Shown here in pieces: positions 18,242 through 26,926 of a stretch of 64,000 nucleotides of DNA; positions within the stretch are counted from its first letter, which is position 1; the number at the start of each line of letters is the position of its first letter. The notes under the pieces are model-generated. The model searched no databases. It saw only the letters and a program-made list of their open reading frames with translations, and had not been told where the DNA came from. A program made the translations under genes and the position numbers. This DNA comes from Kurthia sibirica (GTDB lineage: Bacteria; Bacillota; Bacilli; Bacillales_A; Planococcaceae), in the NCBI RefSeq assembly GCF_003143975.1, contig NZ_QFVR01000012.1, positions 1 to 64,000 of the forward strand, in the 5' to 3' direction.

Positions 18242-18454
18242 TTATGCTTTATTTATTTTTTTTATTTTTTCTTCTATTTTATTGAGTTGTCGGAATTTAC
18301 TATTGAGTAATAGTACACCGCCTATATTCAATACTGTGCCACCTATAAAAAGCGTCCAAAAAACAGTTGGCTGTAGACTATGTGTTATAGCAAAGGTTAT
18401 GGCAATAGAACCACTTGCAATTAAGAGGACGATTGATGTGAATTTTTTTAACAT
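18242..18454 (-). CDS. Small two-span membrane protein (70 aa)
   Basis: Two hydrophobic helices (about residues 5-25 and 30-50) followed by a basic amphipathic tail rich in lysine (NKIEEKIKKINKA). AAGGGATG precedes the ATG. It lies between the UPF0316 and DUF7662-like genes on the same strand, with 77 and 54 bases to its neighbours. I do not recognise the family. The clean frame and membrane topology argue that it is real. Confidence 0.65.
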   Translation of the reverse strand: MLKKFTSIVLLIASGSIAITFAITHSLQPTVFWTLFIGGTVLNIGGVLLLNSKFRQLNKIEEKIKKINKA

Positions 18455-18508
18455 AACAACACATCCCTTAGTCTTTTTATGTATAGTAGCATGTTCAAAT
18501 TGATTATT

Positions 18509-18853
18509 CTATTGCAAAGAATTTTTATTGCGTAAAATTGGTGGTATACGAACAGCTGATTTATGTCTTTTTTTCGTTAATAATAATTCTGATACACGAT
18601 TAAATTCGACGCTATGCCCAAATTGAATCGTCTCCACACGAAAGCCAGCCTCTAACCATGCAGCTGACTGCACATACGTGCCGCTACGCGTATTCCCCCA
18701 CCATGCTTGATAAGTATAAGCAGACTTTGGAAGCTTATTATTGATTATTTGCTCAACTTGATCAAAACTCAAGATAATTTGATCTTCTACCTGTTTCGAT
18801 AAATAATCAAATAACGGATAATATTTCCTTGAAAATTTACGTCTAGTCATCAT
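18509..18853 (-). CDS. DUF7662-like small protein
   Basis: A 114-aa protein whose core, YYPLFDYLSKQ ... YTYQAWWGN ... QSAAWLEAGFRV, matches a small domain common in bacterial hypothetical proteins (now called DUF7662, from memory). In other proteins this domain occurs fused to nucleic-acid-acting modules, but it is alone here. The start is placed at 18853, after AAAGGAAG. Basic N- and C-termini suggest nucleic-acid contact. Function is unknown. Confidence 0.7.
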   Translation of the reverse strand: MMTRRKFSRKYYPLFDYLSKQVEDQIILSFDQVEQIINNKLPKSAYTYQAWWGNTRSGTYVQSAAWLEAGFRVETIQFGHSVEFNRVSELLLTKKRHKSAVRIPPILRNKNSLQ

Positions 18854-18928
18854 CGGACTTCCTTTCGTTAAAATCATTGTCTCATTTTAACATAAATAAA
18901 TTAAATATTCTAAAAATAATGTGTATAA

Positions 18929-19167
18929 AAGAGCCTGGGACAAAACAAAAATAGTCTGTCTCCCATACGAATAATCAAATCAATTGAACGCGCAGAAAAC
19001 GACTCCTGCGAGAATCACATAAGCTTCAACCCCCACACGAGTAGTTTGAAGCCATATCCGCGGAAAGCGTTTTTCGCAGCGGAAGTGGATTGAAATGAAT
19101 AATCCCGTATGATTTCGAAAAATCATACGGGATTTTCTCTGTTGAAAATACGTTTGTTTCAGGCTTT
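18929..19167 (+). repeat. Intergenic repeat, copy C
   Basis: Full-length copy in the orientation of copy A, from AAGAGCCTGGGACA to TTTCAGGCTTTTT, with the central hairpin near 19100-19130. It ends seven bases from the stop of the GTPase gene. Confidence 0.85.
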
Positions 19168-19174
19168 TTCATTC

Positions 19175-20182
19175 TTATTTTTTCTTATTTTTTTGTTCCT
19201 TTAAAAACATATCGTAGAGCGGTTTTAGCTCATTTGGATCCAAATTAATATTGCGCTCATAGGCATATTTTATGGCATAGCCAAGTGATACAGTCATTGC
19301 TCCTGCAACGCTTGCTCCTGCAACTGAACCTGCACCGGGCACAATTTTGACAATTTGTCGAAATACGGTTCTACCAATATTACCGACAATTGTTGCGATA
19401 ATCATTTCCTTCGCACGATCCTTTGTTATTGGTTTATCATAAAGTTTCGATAGTTTTATCATCATACCCACTTGCAATGCCGTTAAGGGGCCAAAATCCG
19501 CACCAGGAATAGGTATAGCACCGATAGCTGCCGCAGATGCACCTGAAGCGAGTATCCATCTGTTGGCAGTTGTCGACTTATCTGCCATATAGGAAGCCAT
19601 CAGTACGTCCTTTTTTTCGGTTTCTAAAATCGCTAATATTTTTTCTTGTAACATAGCCATATTTTCACCCGTACGAGAAGAGATGGGAATGACTGGATAA
19701 TTATACATCGTATGATCTTGCACATATTTCACTAAAGTTGGAATATCATCTGCTGCGTCGATTTTATTGAGTACAATTAAAATATTTGAGTTTACCTCAT
19801 GAAGCGTCTTCAAGGTTTTTAGTTCCGTTTCAGATAGTACTGAACCAGCTGCATTTAAAAAGAATAATATAATATCGGCTTCCTTGAAATAGGCTAGTGT
19901 CTGTTGCGAATTCTCCGATTTTATATCATCCAATCCCGGCGTATCGACGAAGGTGATTTTATCGTGCAGACTGTATTTTTCAATAGCTGTCGTTTCACCC
20001 GGTTTCGCTCCCACTTTTGCTACTTCGCCATCCATCAATCGATTGATAGTGGAAGATTTCCCAGCATTGACATCGCCAATCATCGCAATGAGTATCTCTT
20101 GTTCTAACTGCTTATTTATTTCGGCTGATTTTTCAGCAAATATATCATCAAATTGTTGATCTGAAAAAGGCTGTTGCCCCAT
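19175..20182 (-). CDS. Era/dynamin-like GTPase with hydrophobic C-terminal domain
   Basis: A 335-aa P-loop GTPase: G1 GDVNAGKSS (36-44), a switch threonine in GETTAIEK, G3 DTPG near 78 and G4 NKID near 137. After the G domain comes a glycine/alanine-rich hydrophobic half (residues 200-310, e.g. IPIPGADFGPL) resembling DUF697/YcjF-type membrane-associated domains. The start is the ATG at 20182 behind AAGGAG; longer in-frame starts overlap the upstream SEC-C gene and lack a site. The SEC-C gene ends 67 bases upstream, so the two may be one operon. Cellular role unknown. Confidence 0.88.
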   Translation of the reverse strand: MGQQPFSDQQFDDIFAEKSAEINKQLEQEILIAMIGDVNAGKSSTINRLMDGEVAKVGAKPGETTAIEKYSLHDKITFVDTPGLDDIKSENSQQTLAYFKEADIILFFLNAAGSVLSETELKTLKTLHEVNSNILIVLNKIDAADDIPTLVKYVQDHTMYNYPVIPISSRTGENMAMLQEKILAILETEKKDVLMASYMADKSTTANRWILASGASAAAIGAIPIPGADFGPLTALQVGMMIKLSKLYDKPITKDRAKEMIIATIVGNIGRTVFRQIVKIVPGAGSVAGASVAGAMTVSLGYAIKYAYERNINLDPNELKPLYDMFLKEQKNKKK

Positions 20183-20249
20183 TACACTCAACTCCTTCAT
20201 CATTTTGAAGTTATCATACCCTTTTTTTGCTAACAATAAAAAGTTGCGA

Positions 20250-21224
20250 TTATTTCGTTTTTGCGTACGCTGTAATTTCATTATAATACTTATTCATTGA
20301 AGAAGCGGAAACATCAAATGCCTCTGCTAATGCTTTAATCGTTGTATCAATTGGTGCAAAATAATCATTTTCATTCCCAAAGCGAATGGCACCGGCAGCA
20401 ATCGCTACTGGTTTTCTAGCTTTTGGCTGACGTTCTACGACAAAATCTTCAACTAAATTTACAAGTTCTTGTGATACGCGATCATTCTCTACTAAATACG
20501 CGATTACTTTATCAAAGACTTCTGCTTCAAAATCCGTATATTCATTCCCTACAAAACCATTTTCACCAAGTTTTGTCCACAGTGTCATCGCATTTTCCAG
20601 CCAAAATTCTTTTTCATCACCCTTAGCTGTCTTCATAAAGTCTTTGAAAACCTGCTGATGATCTGTCGGGAAGAAAATCATGCTTGATACTGCTAACATA
20701 TTCCCTTCCGTCATTGAATCATCCGGTAAGATGAAACAAAATACATGAACATTTTCAGGTACTGGTTTGTCGCCTTCACGACGAATATTAAAGAGTGCAT
20801 GTGAGAAAATATCTTCCACTTGTAAATAGCGTTCATCCGAAGATATGACTTTAGCAAAGACCATTTCTGGTGATTGCCATTGCGCTAAAATTTTCGCTGT
20901 TGTTGGACGAATCGTTTCCTTGATCACCTTGCCTAAATAATCTTGCCAAATATCCTCTCGTTCATGGAAAAAGAAATAATCCATAGCGATTCCTTCAACC
21001 ATATCTAAATCTAAATACTTGCTCAATACGGCATGCCATTTTTCGATTACCTCGTTATAGCTATCATAATCTTTTTCTAATGGGAATTTATCATAGAACG
21101 TCTGTAATACACGTTCCACCTCTTCCTCATAAACTGCTTCTACTGTCATTGCCTCTTTATTGGCACAGCATTTTTTATATTTTTTGCCGCTGCCACATGG
21201 ACACGGGTCATTTCTTCCTATCAT
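20250..21224 (-). CDS. SEC-C zinc-motif protein with C-terminal HTH-like tail (paralog 2)
   Basis: A 324-aa paralog of the protein at 11821-12849. It opens with the same SEC-C motif ([13 protein letters not shown], residues 8-20), has a divergent middle region, and ends in a similar HTH-like tail (LAEAFDVSASSMNKYYNEI). The third and fourth zinc ligands are Cys-Cys here and Cys-His in paralog 1. It precedes a GTPase gene by 67 bases. Function unknown; the shared layout of both paralogs suggests a specific protein family rather than a chance SEC-C tail. Confidence 0.85.
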   Translation of the reverse strand: MIGRNDPCPCGSGKKYKKCCANKEAMTVEAVYEEEVERVLQTFYDKFPLEKDYDSYNEVIEKWHAVLSKYLDLDMVEGIAMDYFFFHEREDIWQDYLGKVIKETIRPTTAKILAQWQSPEMVFAKVISSDERYLQVEDIFSHALFNIRREGDKPVPENVHVFCFILPDDSMTEGNMLAVSSMIFFPTDHQQVFKDFMKTAKGDEKEFWLENAMTLWTKLGENGFVGNEYTDFEAEVFDKVIAYLVENDRVSQELVNLVEDFVVERQPKARKPVAIAAGAIRFGNENDYFAPIDTTIKALAEAFDVSASSMNKYYNEITAYAKTK

Positions 21225-21336
21225 CTTTACACTTCCTTATTTACATTATTGCTGATATAGCATACCATTTTTCCTACAATTTATAAAACAGACGTTATTT
21301 AATGAAATTCCTTTCGAAGTATGCTATTTTTTAAAT

Positions 21337-21822
21337 ATGAAAAAATATATCCCATTGGCTTTATTAATCGTTATTATTTTCATCTCTTCCAGTCAAAGCT
21401 ATGAGCAACAATCCATCGTACCTACTTTACAAAAGCTTTTACCTAATCAGCCATTATTTGATTTCCTTTCCCTCTTTCATATTCCATATTGGGGCATTGA
21501 CGTATCTATACAAGAAAGAGGCTATTATTATTTTCTCGAATTCCTCATTCGTAAAGCAGCCCATATGCTCTCTTTTGGCGCAATAGCAATCGCTCTATAT
21601 ATCGCTCTTTACCCACGTAAAAGACGTTATCTATATGCGCTAGTTATTACATTTGCCTTAGCATGTGCAGATGAACTTCATCAGTCATTTACCATAGGAA
21701 GAACAGCTACAATGTCCGATGTTTGGTTAGATACCGTAGGCGGTCTCATCTGTCTTACTTTATTTACAGTCATCTTACGCCTATTCAAAAAAAAGAAGAC
21801 TAAGGAAAAGCAGTTTGAATAA
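21337..21822 (+). CDS. VanZ family membrane protein
   Basis: A 161-aa VanZ-like protein with an N-terminal helix (4-18), an extracytoplasmic segment, and three helices from residue 70. The family hallmarks are present: RKAAHMLSFG near 74, DELHQSF near 112, and RTATMSDVWLDTVGG near 125. Family founder VanZ gives low-level teicoplanin resistance; the reaction is unknown. No ribosome binding site is visible, and a TATGCT at 21320-21325 is so close that the mRNA may be leaderless. Its last codons lie in a 25-bp terminator stem. Confidence 0.88.
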   Translation: MKKYIPLALLIVIIFISSSQSYEQQSIVPTLQKLLPNQPLFDFLSLFHIPYWGIDVSIQERGYYYFLEFLIRKAAHMLSFGAIAIALYIALYPRKRRYLYALVITFALACADELHQSFTIGRTATMSDVWLDTVGGLICLTLFTVILRLFKKKKTKEKQFE

Positions 21823-21870
21823 AATAAAACCCGTATGATTTTCCCATCATACGGGTTTTATTTTATTCAA
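21815..21870. terminator. 25-bp perfect hairpin terminator
   Basis: Positions 21815-21839 and 21846-21870 are perfectly complementary over 25 bp around a six-base loop, with T-rich DNA on the right. The left arm overlaps the last codons and stop of the VanZ gene. It is likely to act in both directions. Confidence 0.9.
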
Positions 21871-21958
21871 ACTCCAGCCACACAAAACCTACTATACTAA
21901 TTAGAGAAGAAACATATTTAATTAAAAAGGGGCTAACATGACACATCCTGTCACATCA

Positions 21959-22465
21959 TTATAATAATAATGTCATTAAATATTCATCAAAATACGTACC
22001 ATCCTTTTTCATCGAACGATGTTCCGTACCAATTATTTTAAAACCTAACTTTTCATATAGTTTGACTGCTGCTTTATTCGTCGTCACTACACTTAAATTT
22101 AATTTTTCAAGCACTGGATCTTCATGTGCATCATCAATTATTTTTTGCAGTAGTGCTGCACCAGCACCAGTACCTCTAGCTTTTGAAGATACATATACAC
22201 CACCAATATTTGCGCGATGTGACATTTTCATAGCCGCTTCTTGTGTTAATGTGGCTACACCTACTAATTCATCTTCTAAAAATGCTCCATAGATATCTTC
22301 TCGATCTGCATTGGTTACTTCTTTCACAGCATCGATTGGGTTTTCAATAGCCATTGCTTCTTCATAGGACATTCCAAAGGCATCTGGGACTTCTATTAAT
22401 GCTTCTTTTCGTAATGTCCAATAAGCTTGTGCATCATCTTCTTGTAATTTACGAATTTCTAACAT
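21959..22465 (-). CDS. GNAT family N-acetyltransferase
   Basis: A 168-aa acetyl-CoA-dependent acetyltransferase. The acetyl-CoA-binding motif A is seen as VYVSSKARGTGAGAALLQKI (near residue 92) and the C-terminal 'AVKLYEKLGFKIIGTE' motif is intact. Start at 22465 is set by GGAGGG six to seven bases upstream; earlier in-frame starts overlap the upstream gene. It lies 14 bases downstream of the CoA-disulfide reductase family gene, probably in one operon. Acceptor substrate unknown. Confidence 0.9.
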   Translation of the reverse strand: MLEIRKLQEDDAQAYWTLRKEALIEVPDAFGMSYEEAMAIENPIDAVKEVTNADREDIYGAFLEDELVGVATLTQEAAMKMSHRANIGGVYVSSKARGTGAGAALLQKIIDDAHEDPVLEKLNLSVVTTNKAAVKLYEKLGFKIIGTEHRSMKKDGTYFDEYLMTLLL

Positions 22466-22479
22466 AGTTTTACCCTCCA

Positions 22480-23808
22480 TTAAAGCTGCTGTTTCACTAT
22501 TTTTTGAAGTGGATCCCATACGCTATTAAAAGGCGGCGCGTAAGATAAATCCAAATCGAGCATATCGCGTAGTGTCATACGATGGAACAACGCTACTGCA
22601 CCAACGTCGATACGTTTATCAACACCTGCTCCACCAATAATTTGCATACCGAGTAATCGTTTGCTATCTTTTTTCCAAATAAGTTTTACGAGCATATCTT
22701 CACCACCCGGATAATAACTCGAAATATTGGTTACCTCTTTAATCACAAGGTCGTAGTCAAAATGAAGACTCTTCACTTCCTTTTCATTAAGACCTGTTTT
22801 ACCAATCGTTACATCAAAAAACTTCAAAATAGAAGTACCAACAATACCTGCAAAAGTTTCATTGATTCCTGCCATATTTAAACCAGCAATACGCCCTTGC
22901 TTATTTGCTGTTGTACCGAGTGGGATATAATCAGCTTGTTGTTTCATCCGATTAAAATGCATCGCACAATCACCTGCTGCATAGACGTATTTAATCGTTG
23001 TTGCCATATGGGGATCGACACGAATCGCACCATTATCTGCTAATTCAATGCCACTATCTTGAAGGAAATCTGTATTAGGTTTTACACCAATAGCCTCTAT
23101 CACAAAATCCGTAGCATATCGATCTTTTGATGTTTGCACTGCCTGTACCCACTCTTCACCTACATAGCGAATAATTTCTTCATTAAAAATAATTTCAACC
23201 TTATGTTTATATGCTTCTTCATGTATTTTTTTTGCCAATTCAAAATCCAGAAAGCTTGCAACTTGACCACTGCGCAAAATAATCCGTACTTTTTTCCCAA
23301 GTAAGGTTAGTGCTTCTACAAGTTCCAAACTAATATAACCACCGCCAATAAGCGTAACATGTTTAACATTCTTCACTTCACCAATAATGGATTCTGCATC
23401 AGGTATTGTCTTTAGGGAACGAATCCCCTTCAACAGACGACCATCAATTTTTTGTCGGCGTGCATTCGCTCCTGTAGCGATAAGTAAACGATCATATTGT
23501 ACAGAAAAAGCTTCTCGTGTATCTGTCATTTCACCATAAACAATTTGTCTAGCCGTATCAATATGTGTTACCGTGTGTTTTGTTCGTGCATCTATATTGT
23601 ACTTATCGCGAAATACTTGGGGTGTTCGAGAGATTACTTCCTCTGTCGACCCGACACGACCATCAATGACATACGGTAGACCACATTGACCATAAGAATA
23701 ATTATGACCGCTCTCTAAAGTTGTAATATCCGCTGACTCATCATGTCGATATATTTCCATCGCTGCTGACATACCTGCTGCATCTCCACCAATAATGACA
23801 TATTTCAT
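22480..23808 (-). CDS. CoA-disulfide reductase family FAD/NAD(P) oxidoreductase
   Basis: A 442-aa flavoprotein of the pyridine nucleotide-disulfide oxidoreductase superfamily. FAD-binding IIGGDAAGMSAA is at residues 5-16, a single redox cysteine is at Cys42 in YGQCGLPY (the one-cysteine arrangement of CoA-disulfide reductase and NADH oxidase), the NAD(P) motif is in TLIGGGYISLE, and AAGDCA is the second FAD motif. It may reduce CoA disulfide or persulfides, as it has no rhodanese domain. The ATG at 23808 follows GAGAGGTG. Downstream acetyltransferase gene is 14 bases away. Confidence 0.9.
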   Translation of the reverse strand: MKYVIIGGDAAGMSAAMEIYRHDESADITTLESGHNYSYGQCGLPYVIDGRVGSTEEVISRTPQVFRDKYNIDARTKHTVTHIDTARQIVYGEMTDTREAFSVQYDRLLIATGANARRQKIDGRLLKGIRSLKTIPDAESIIGEVKNVKHVTLIGGGYISLELVEALTLLGKKVRIILRSGQVASFLDFELAKKIHEEAYKHKVEIIFNEEIIRYVGEEWVQAVQTSKDRYATDFVIEAIGVKPNTDFLQDSGIELADNGAIRVDPHMATTIKYVYAAGDCAMHFNRMKQQADYIPLGTTANKQGRIAGLNMAGINETFAGIVGTSILKFFDVTIGKTGLNEKEVKSLHFDYDLVIKEVTNISSYYPGGEDMLVKLIWKKDSKRLLGMQIIGGAGVDKRIDVGAVALFHRMTLRDMLDLDLSYAPPFNSVWDPLQKIVKQQL

Positions 23809-23856
23809 CTTGATCACCTCTCCTATTCTTTACCCGAAATTTGAGTTAGTATAAAC

Positions 23857-23907
23857 AAAAAAACATCTTGACTGACGGTCATTCACCGCTAGCCAAGATG
23901 TTTTTTT
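23857..23907 (-). terminator. Terminator of the ASCH-domain gene
   Basis: AAAAAAACATCTTG and CAAGATGTTTTTTT (14 bp, perfect) frame a 23-base loop, ending at the stop codon of the leftward gene. A and T runs on both sides allow action in both directions. Confidence 0.85.
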
Positions 23908-24367
23908 ATGCTATTTTCACTACTTTGAAATATTGACAAATCAATAGTATATCTGCTGAAAATGGACGATTATAGTGATGTAAAAGTATCGTGAAAAATT
24001 GTTCATGTACTCTATACCAATAACCATGCGTCAAATCGCCTTCTCCTTCAGCATAGGAAAATTCCGGTGTAACATCGCTCATTTTTTTCACTTCAACCTT
24101 CGTCGTTTCAATAATTGCAACTGGTTCGTCATCACCATTTAAAACAATATCGAACTGACCGACCACTGGCAAACGCTCACCTTCCAATGCGTATAATTCA
24201 TATGCAGAGCAAGTAGCTGTTTTTCTTCCTGCTACTACTAACGCCGATAATTCATCCCCCATCGCTTTCGTACCATCACCAAATTGCCATGCTTCTGGCA
24301 CTGCAATTTCCGGCATATTATTTTCTCGTATATAACTTTGCCAAAATAGGCTTGTTGATACCGTCAT
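23906..24367 (-). CDS. ASCH domain protein
   Basis: A 153-aa protein whose central region (residues 30-125) is an ASCH domain: GRKTATCSAYELY, then VVGQFDIVLNGDDEPVAI and the EGEGDLTHGYW segment carrying the conserved acidic and aromatic residues. ASCH folds are PUA-related and bind RNA; a few are N4-acetylcytidine amidohydrolases (YqfB). Start chosen at 24367 behind GGAGG. Monocistronic with own terminator. RNA-related or nucleoside-processing role is inferred only from the fold. Confidence 0.85.
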   Translation of the reverse strand: MTVSTSLFWQSYIRENNMPEIAVPEAWQFGDGTKAMGDELSALVVAGRKTATCSAYELYALEGERLPVVGQFDIVLNGDDEPVAIIETTKVEVKKMSDVTPEFSYAEGEGDLTHGYWYRVHEQFFTILLHHYNRPFSADILLICQYFKVVKIA

Positions 24368-24442
24368 AAAATACCTCCATCCCCTAAACAAATAGGCTAT
24401 TTCACTAAAAAATTCTACGCTACAACGCTCAGTGATTATATT

Positions 24443-25294
24443 CTATTTTTTTACCGTACCGATTAAAATATCTAGATCAATCGTGATCTGTGGTAATTGT
24501 TTGGCATCAATTTGCTGCTCTTGATGCCAACCCATTGGTGTCATATGAACGAGCAATGGTACAAGCTCTGGAGCTAATTTTTGCGTCAATGTTACACGTT
24601 CAATGACAACATCATCAAAATTTTCTTGGAAGCGGGCAACCGTTTTATCATTCGAATAATCTTCTTTATCTGAATTAGCGTAGTAGAGTTCACGCAATTC
24701 TTTCAAATAACCACTTTGAGGAACAACTTTAATAATTTTGCCCCCGTCTTTGGAAATACGTTTAAATTCTCCATAGTTTGCAGGTGATAAAATATTGAGA
24801 ATCGCATCAAAAGACTGTGATGCATATGGACTTTTCGCAAGGTCCCCAACAATCCATATAGCACTGCTATAATTTTTAGCAGCCGCTTGAATCCCTTCCT
24901 TGGCAATATCGATACCTGAAGCAATTAACTCTCCATCAAATTGTTGTTGGATTTTATAAAGATGTGTTCCTTCACCACAACCTGTATCAAGAACATGTAT
25001 TATGTCTCCTAATGCTTGTAATTTCTCGACAATGACCTCGTACATCTGATGGTATAACATCGCATCAATAACTGTTTTACGCGCTTCAAAAAGCGATTGA
25101 TCATACATGGACGTAACACTATGTGTCAACATGTTTACATAGCCTTGTTTTGCTAAATCAAAACTATGGTTATTCGTACAAACAAGCGATTTACTTTGAT
25201 GTAAAATAACTGATTCTCCACAATGGGGACAAGCAAAGATTTTTATATTATCACCAATTAACACTGCGCTCATTTCTTTTTTTGATAAGGCCAT
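24443..25294 (-). CDS. 23S rRNA (guanine-N1)-methyltransferase RlmA-like
   Basis: A 283-aa SAM-dependent methyltransferase with an N-terminal zinc finger (CPHCGESV near residue 18, then CTNNHSFD near 33) and a Rossmann domain with the SAM motif VLDTGCGEGTHL near 100. This order is diagnostic of RlmA proteins, which methylate G745 or G748 of 23S rRNA; Gram-positive RlmA-II can give tylosin resistance. NILSPANYGEF corresponds to the family's substrate loop. Start follows CGGAG. Whether the target is G745 or G748 cannot be told here. Confidence 0.9.
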   Translation of the reverse strand: MALSKKEMSAVLIGDNIKIFACPHCGESVILHQSKSLVCTNNHSFDLAKQGYVNMLTHSVTSMYDQSLFEARKTVIDAMLYHQMYEVIVEKLQALGDIIHVLDTGCGEGTHLYKIQQQFDGELIASGIDIAKEGIQAAAKNYSSAIWIVGDLAKSPYASQSFDAILNILSPANYGEFKRISKDGGKIIKVVPQSGYLKELRELYYANSDKEDYSNDKTVARFQENFDDVVIERVTLTQKLAPELVPLLVHMTPMGWHQEQQIDAKQLPQITIDLDILIGTVKK

Positions 25295-25337
25295 ACAAAC
25301 ACTCCGTTCTCACTTTTTCATAATTCTAGTATACATG

Positions 25338-25372
25338 AAAAAAGGATATGCTAAGTCTTAGCATATCCTTTA
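25338..25372 (-). terminator. Terminator of menA
   Basis: AAAGGATATGCTAAG and CTTAGCATATCCTTT (15 bp, perfect) with T-rich DNA after it on the leftward strand, seven bases past the menA stop codon. Confidence 0.88.
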
Positions 25373-25378
25373 AAAAAT

Positions 25379-26308
25379 TTATGCGACCAAGTACGCAATG
25401 ACAAGACCAACCGATAAAAGAAATCCGAAGAAGGTATTTGTCAATGCAGTAGATTTCATCGCCAAACCTTGTTTCATCGGGAATTGTTCACCAGCTTGGA
25501 AATTTTTAATCGCTGCTACTGGTTTTGGAATACTTAATAATACGAGCAGTAACCATGGGCTAACTACTGAAAAAATCACCAGACCTATAATCCACAGATA
25601 CGACACGATGAACGATATAGCTAACACAGTAATCGATTTTTTTCTACCTAATAAAATGGCTAATGTTTTACGACCACCGATTGTATCTTCTTTAATATCA
25701 CGAATATTATTCGACATATTAATTGCGCCAACTAAGACACCTAAAGGTAATGAAACAAGGAAACTGATCATACTCACCTCACCTGTTTGGATGAAATAAG
25801 CAATCAAGATAAAACCAATTCCCATGCTTAAACCTGCAAATAATTCACCTAAAGGTGTATAAGCGATTGGATAAGGTCCCCCTGTATATAAATAACCAAT
25901 CAACATGCCGATGATGCCGATTACGACTAACCACCAGCTAGAACTCATACAAATATACACGCCGATAACGATTGCTAAAGCATAAAGAATTAGTGCAAAA
26001 CGAAGAACCGTAGAAGGATTCGTCCCGTGACGGACTAACGCACCACCTATACCGACTGAATCAGCTGTATCTAATCCTCGTTTAAAATCATAATATTCAT
26101 TGAAAAGATTTGTAGCAATTTGTAAAAACAAGCAGCATACAAGCATAGCCGTAAATAGCAGCCAATTAATCGCCACGTCATTTAACGCTAACACTGTACC
26201 TAAAATAACAGGGACAAATGTTGCCGTTAAAGTATGAGGACGCGTCAATTGCCACATCAATTTTGCCGTGCTAATATCTTCTATAACCTGCCCTTGTTGT
26301 TGAGACAT
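25379..26308 (-). CDS. menA: 1,4-dihydroxy-2-naphthoate polyprenyltransferase
   Basis: Membrane prenyltransferase of the UbiA family that attaches a polyprenyl tail to dihydroxynaphthoate in menaquinone synthesis. The 309-aa protein has about eight helices and the two aspartate-rich motifs: NLFNEYYDFKRGLD near residue 70 and NNIRDIKEDTIGGRKTLA near 195. Start at 26308 is set by GGAAG upstream; the ATG at 26353 lacks a site. No other men genes are nearby, as is usual in Bacillales. Confidence 0.93.
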   Translation of the reverse strand: MSQQQGQVIEDISTAKLMWQLTRPHTLTATFVPVILGTVLALNDVAINWLLFTAMLVCCLFLQIATNLFNEYYDFKRGLDTADSVGIGGALVRHGTNPSTVLRFALILYALAIVIGVYICMSSSWWLVVIGIIGMLIGYLYTGGPYPIAYTPLGELFAGLSMGIGFILIAYFIQTGEVSMISFLVSLPLGVLVGAINMSNNIRDIKEDTIGGRKTLAILLGRKKSITVLAISFIVSYLWIIGLVIFSVVSPWLLLVLLSIPKPVAAIKNFQAGEQFPMKQGLAMKSTALTNTFFGFLLSVGLVIAYLVA

Positions 26309-26377
26309 AATAAACTTCCTTTCGTACTTTACTCTAACTATATTATAGTACATGAAAAGGTTGTTGAAAGCTAAAAG

Positions 26378-26406
26378 TTGAATTTCATTATTTTATTTGA
26401 TAGGAT
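26378..26406 (+). promoter_or_regulatory. Probable promoter of the guanidine riboswitch operon
   Basis: TTGAAT (26378-26383) and TAGGAT (26401-26406) are spaced by 17 bp and sit about 22 bases before the riboswitch aptamer. Confidence 0.55.
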
Positions 26407-26428
26407 ATAGTTAATTAATTGCATACGA

Positions 26429-26532
26429 GAATTTCTAGGGTTCCGAAAAACATGCTTGTTTTTGTCTGGTCCAAGAGAAATTCCATATCTAGCTTATTTG
26501 GATATGTCACGGAAGGATAAAAGCCTGGGAGA
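26429..26532 (+). ncRNA. Guanidine-I (ykkC) riboswitch aptamer
   Basis: Conserved ykkC-class elements occur in order: CTAGGGTTCCG (26435-26445), CTGGTCCAAGAG (26466-26477), and ACGGAAGGATAAAAGCCTGGGAGA (26509-26532, read in parts). These match the consensus blocks CUAGGGUUCCG, CUGGUCCGAGAG and the ACGG...GGAUAAAAGCCCGGGAGA core. A hairpin separates the first two blocks. The aptamer is followed by a terminator and then a paired SMR exporter, the commonest target of this class. It is expected to turn on expression when guanidinium accumulates. Confidence 0.93.
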
Positions 26533-26575
26533 TGACTGTTTTTTTACAACAGCATGCTTGCGGCTATTTTTTTAT
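26521..26575 (+). terminator. Riboswitch expression-platform terminator
   Basis: AGCC (26522-26525) pairs with GGCT (26562-26565) and CTGTT with AACAG inside, with partial pairing between, then ATTTTTTT. The 5' arm overlaps the last conserved aptamer block, so ligand binding and termination should exclude each other. Confidence 0.7.
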
Positions 26576-26596
26576 GCAAAAATAAGGAGGAGTTCG

Positions 26597-26926
26597 ATGA
26601 AATACTGGGGAATTGTTCTATTTGCAGCCTTGTTAGAGGTAGTATGGGTAATTGGTTTAAAACATTCAGATGTCTGGTGGCAATGGCTGATTACTTTAGC
26701 TGCAGTTGTCTACACATTTAAATTATTATTGGATGCCGGAAACCATCTACCAGTTGGTACACTTTATGCTGTTTTTGTTGGTTTAGGTACAGCTGGTACA
26801 GTCATCAGTGACATTATTTTATTTGATGCCCCGATCGAGGCAGTAAAAATTATTTTAATCGCTGTACTATTAATAGGTGTCATCGGTCTTAAACTCGTAA
26901 CACCTGACAAGGAGGTTTCTTCATAA
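26597..26926 (+). CDS. gdnC: Guanidinium exporter subunit, SMR family (GdnC/YkkC-like)
   Basis: A 109-aa small multidrug resistance protein with four membrane helices. The essential Glu14 lies in LLEVVWVIGLKHS, where the Trp and GLK residues match guanidinium exporters (Gdx) rather than drug-exporting EmrE types. The true start is the ATG at 26597, after AGGAGG; frames starting upstream run through the riboswitch. It works with the adjacent SMR protein as a heterodimer, as in B. subtilis YkkCD. The riboswitch ahead of it sets the substrate as guanidinium. Confidence 0.92.
   Translation: MKYWGIVLFAALLEVVWVIGLKHSDVWWQWLITLAAVVYTFKLLLDAGNHLPVGTLYAVFVGLGTAGTVISDIILFDAPIEAVKIILIAVLLIGVIGLKLVTPDKEVSS

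Noticed and set aside
26456-26596. Upstream extension of gdnC to 26456
   Set aside because: The extension reads through the riboswitch and terminator and has no ribosome binding site.
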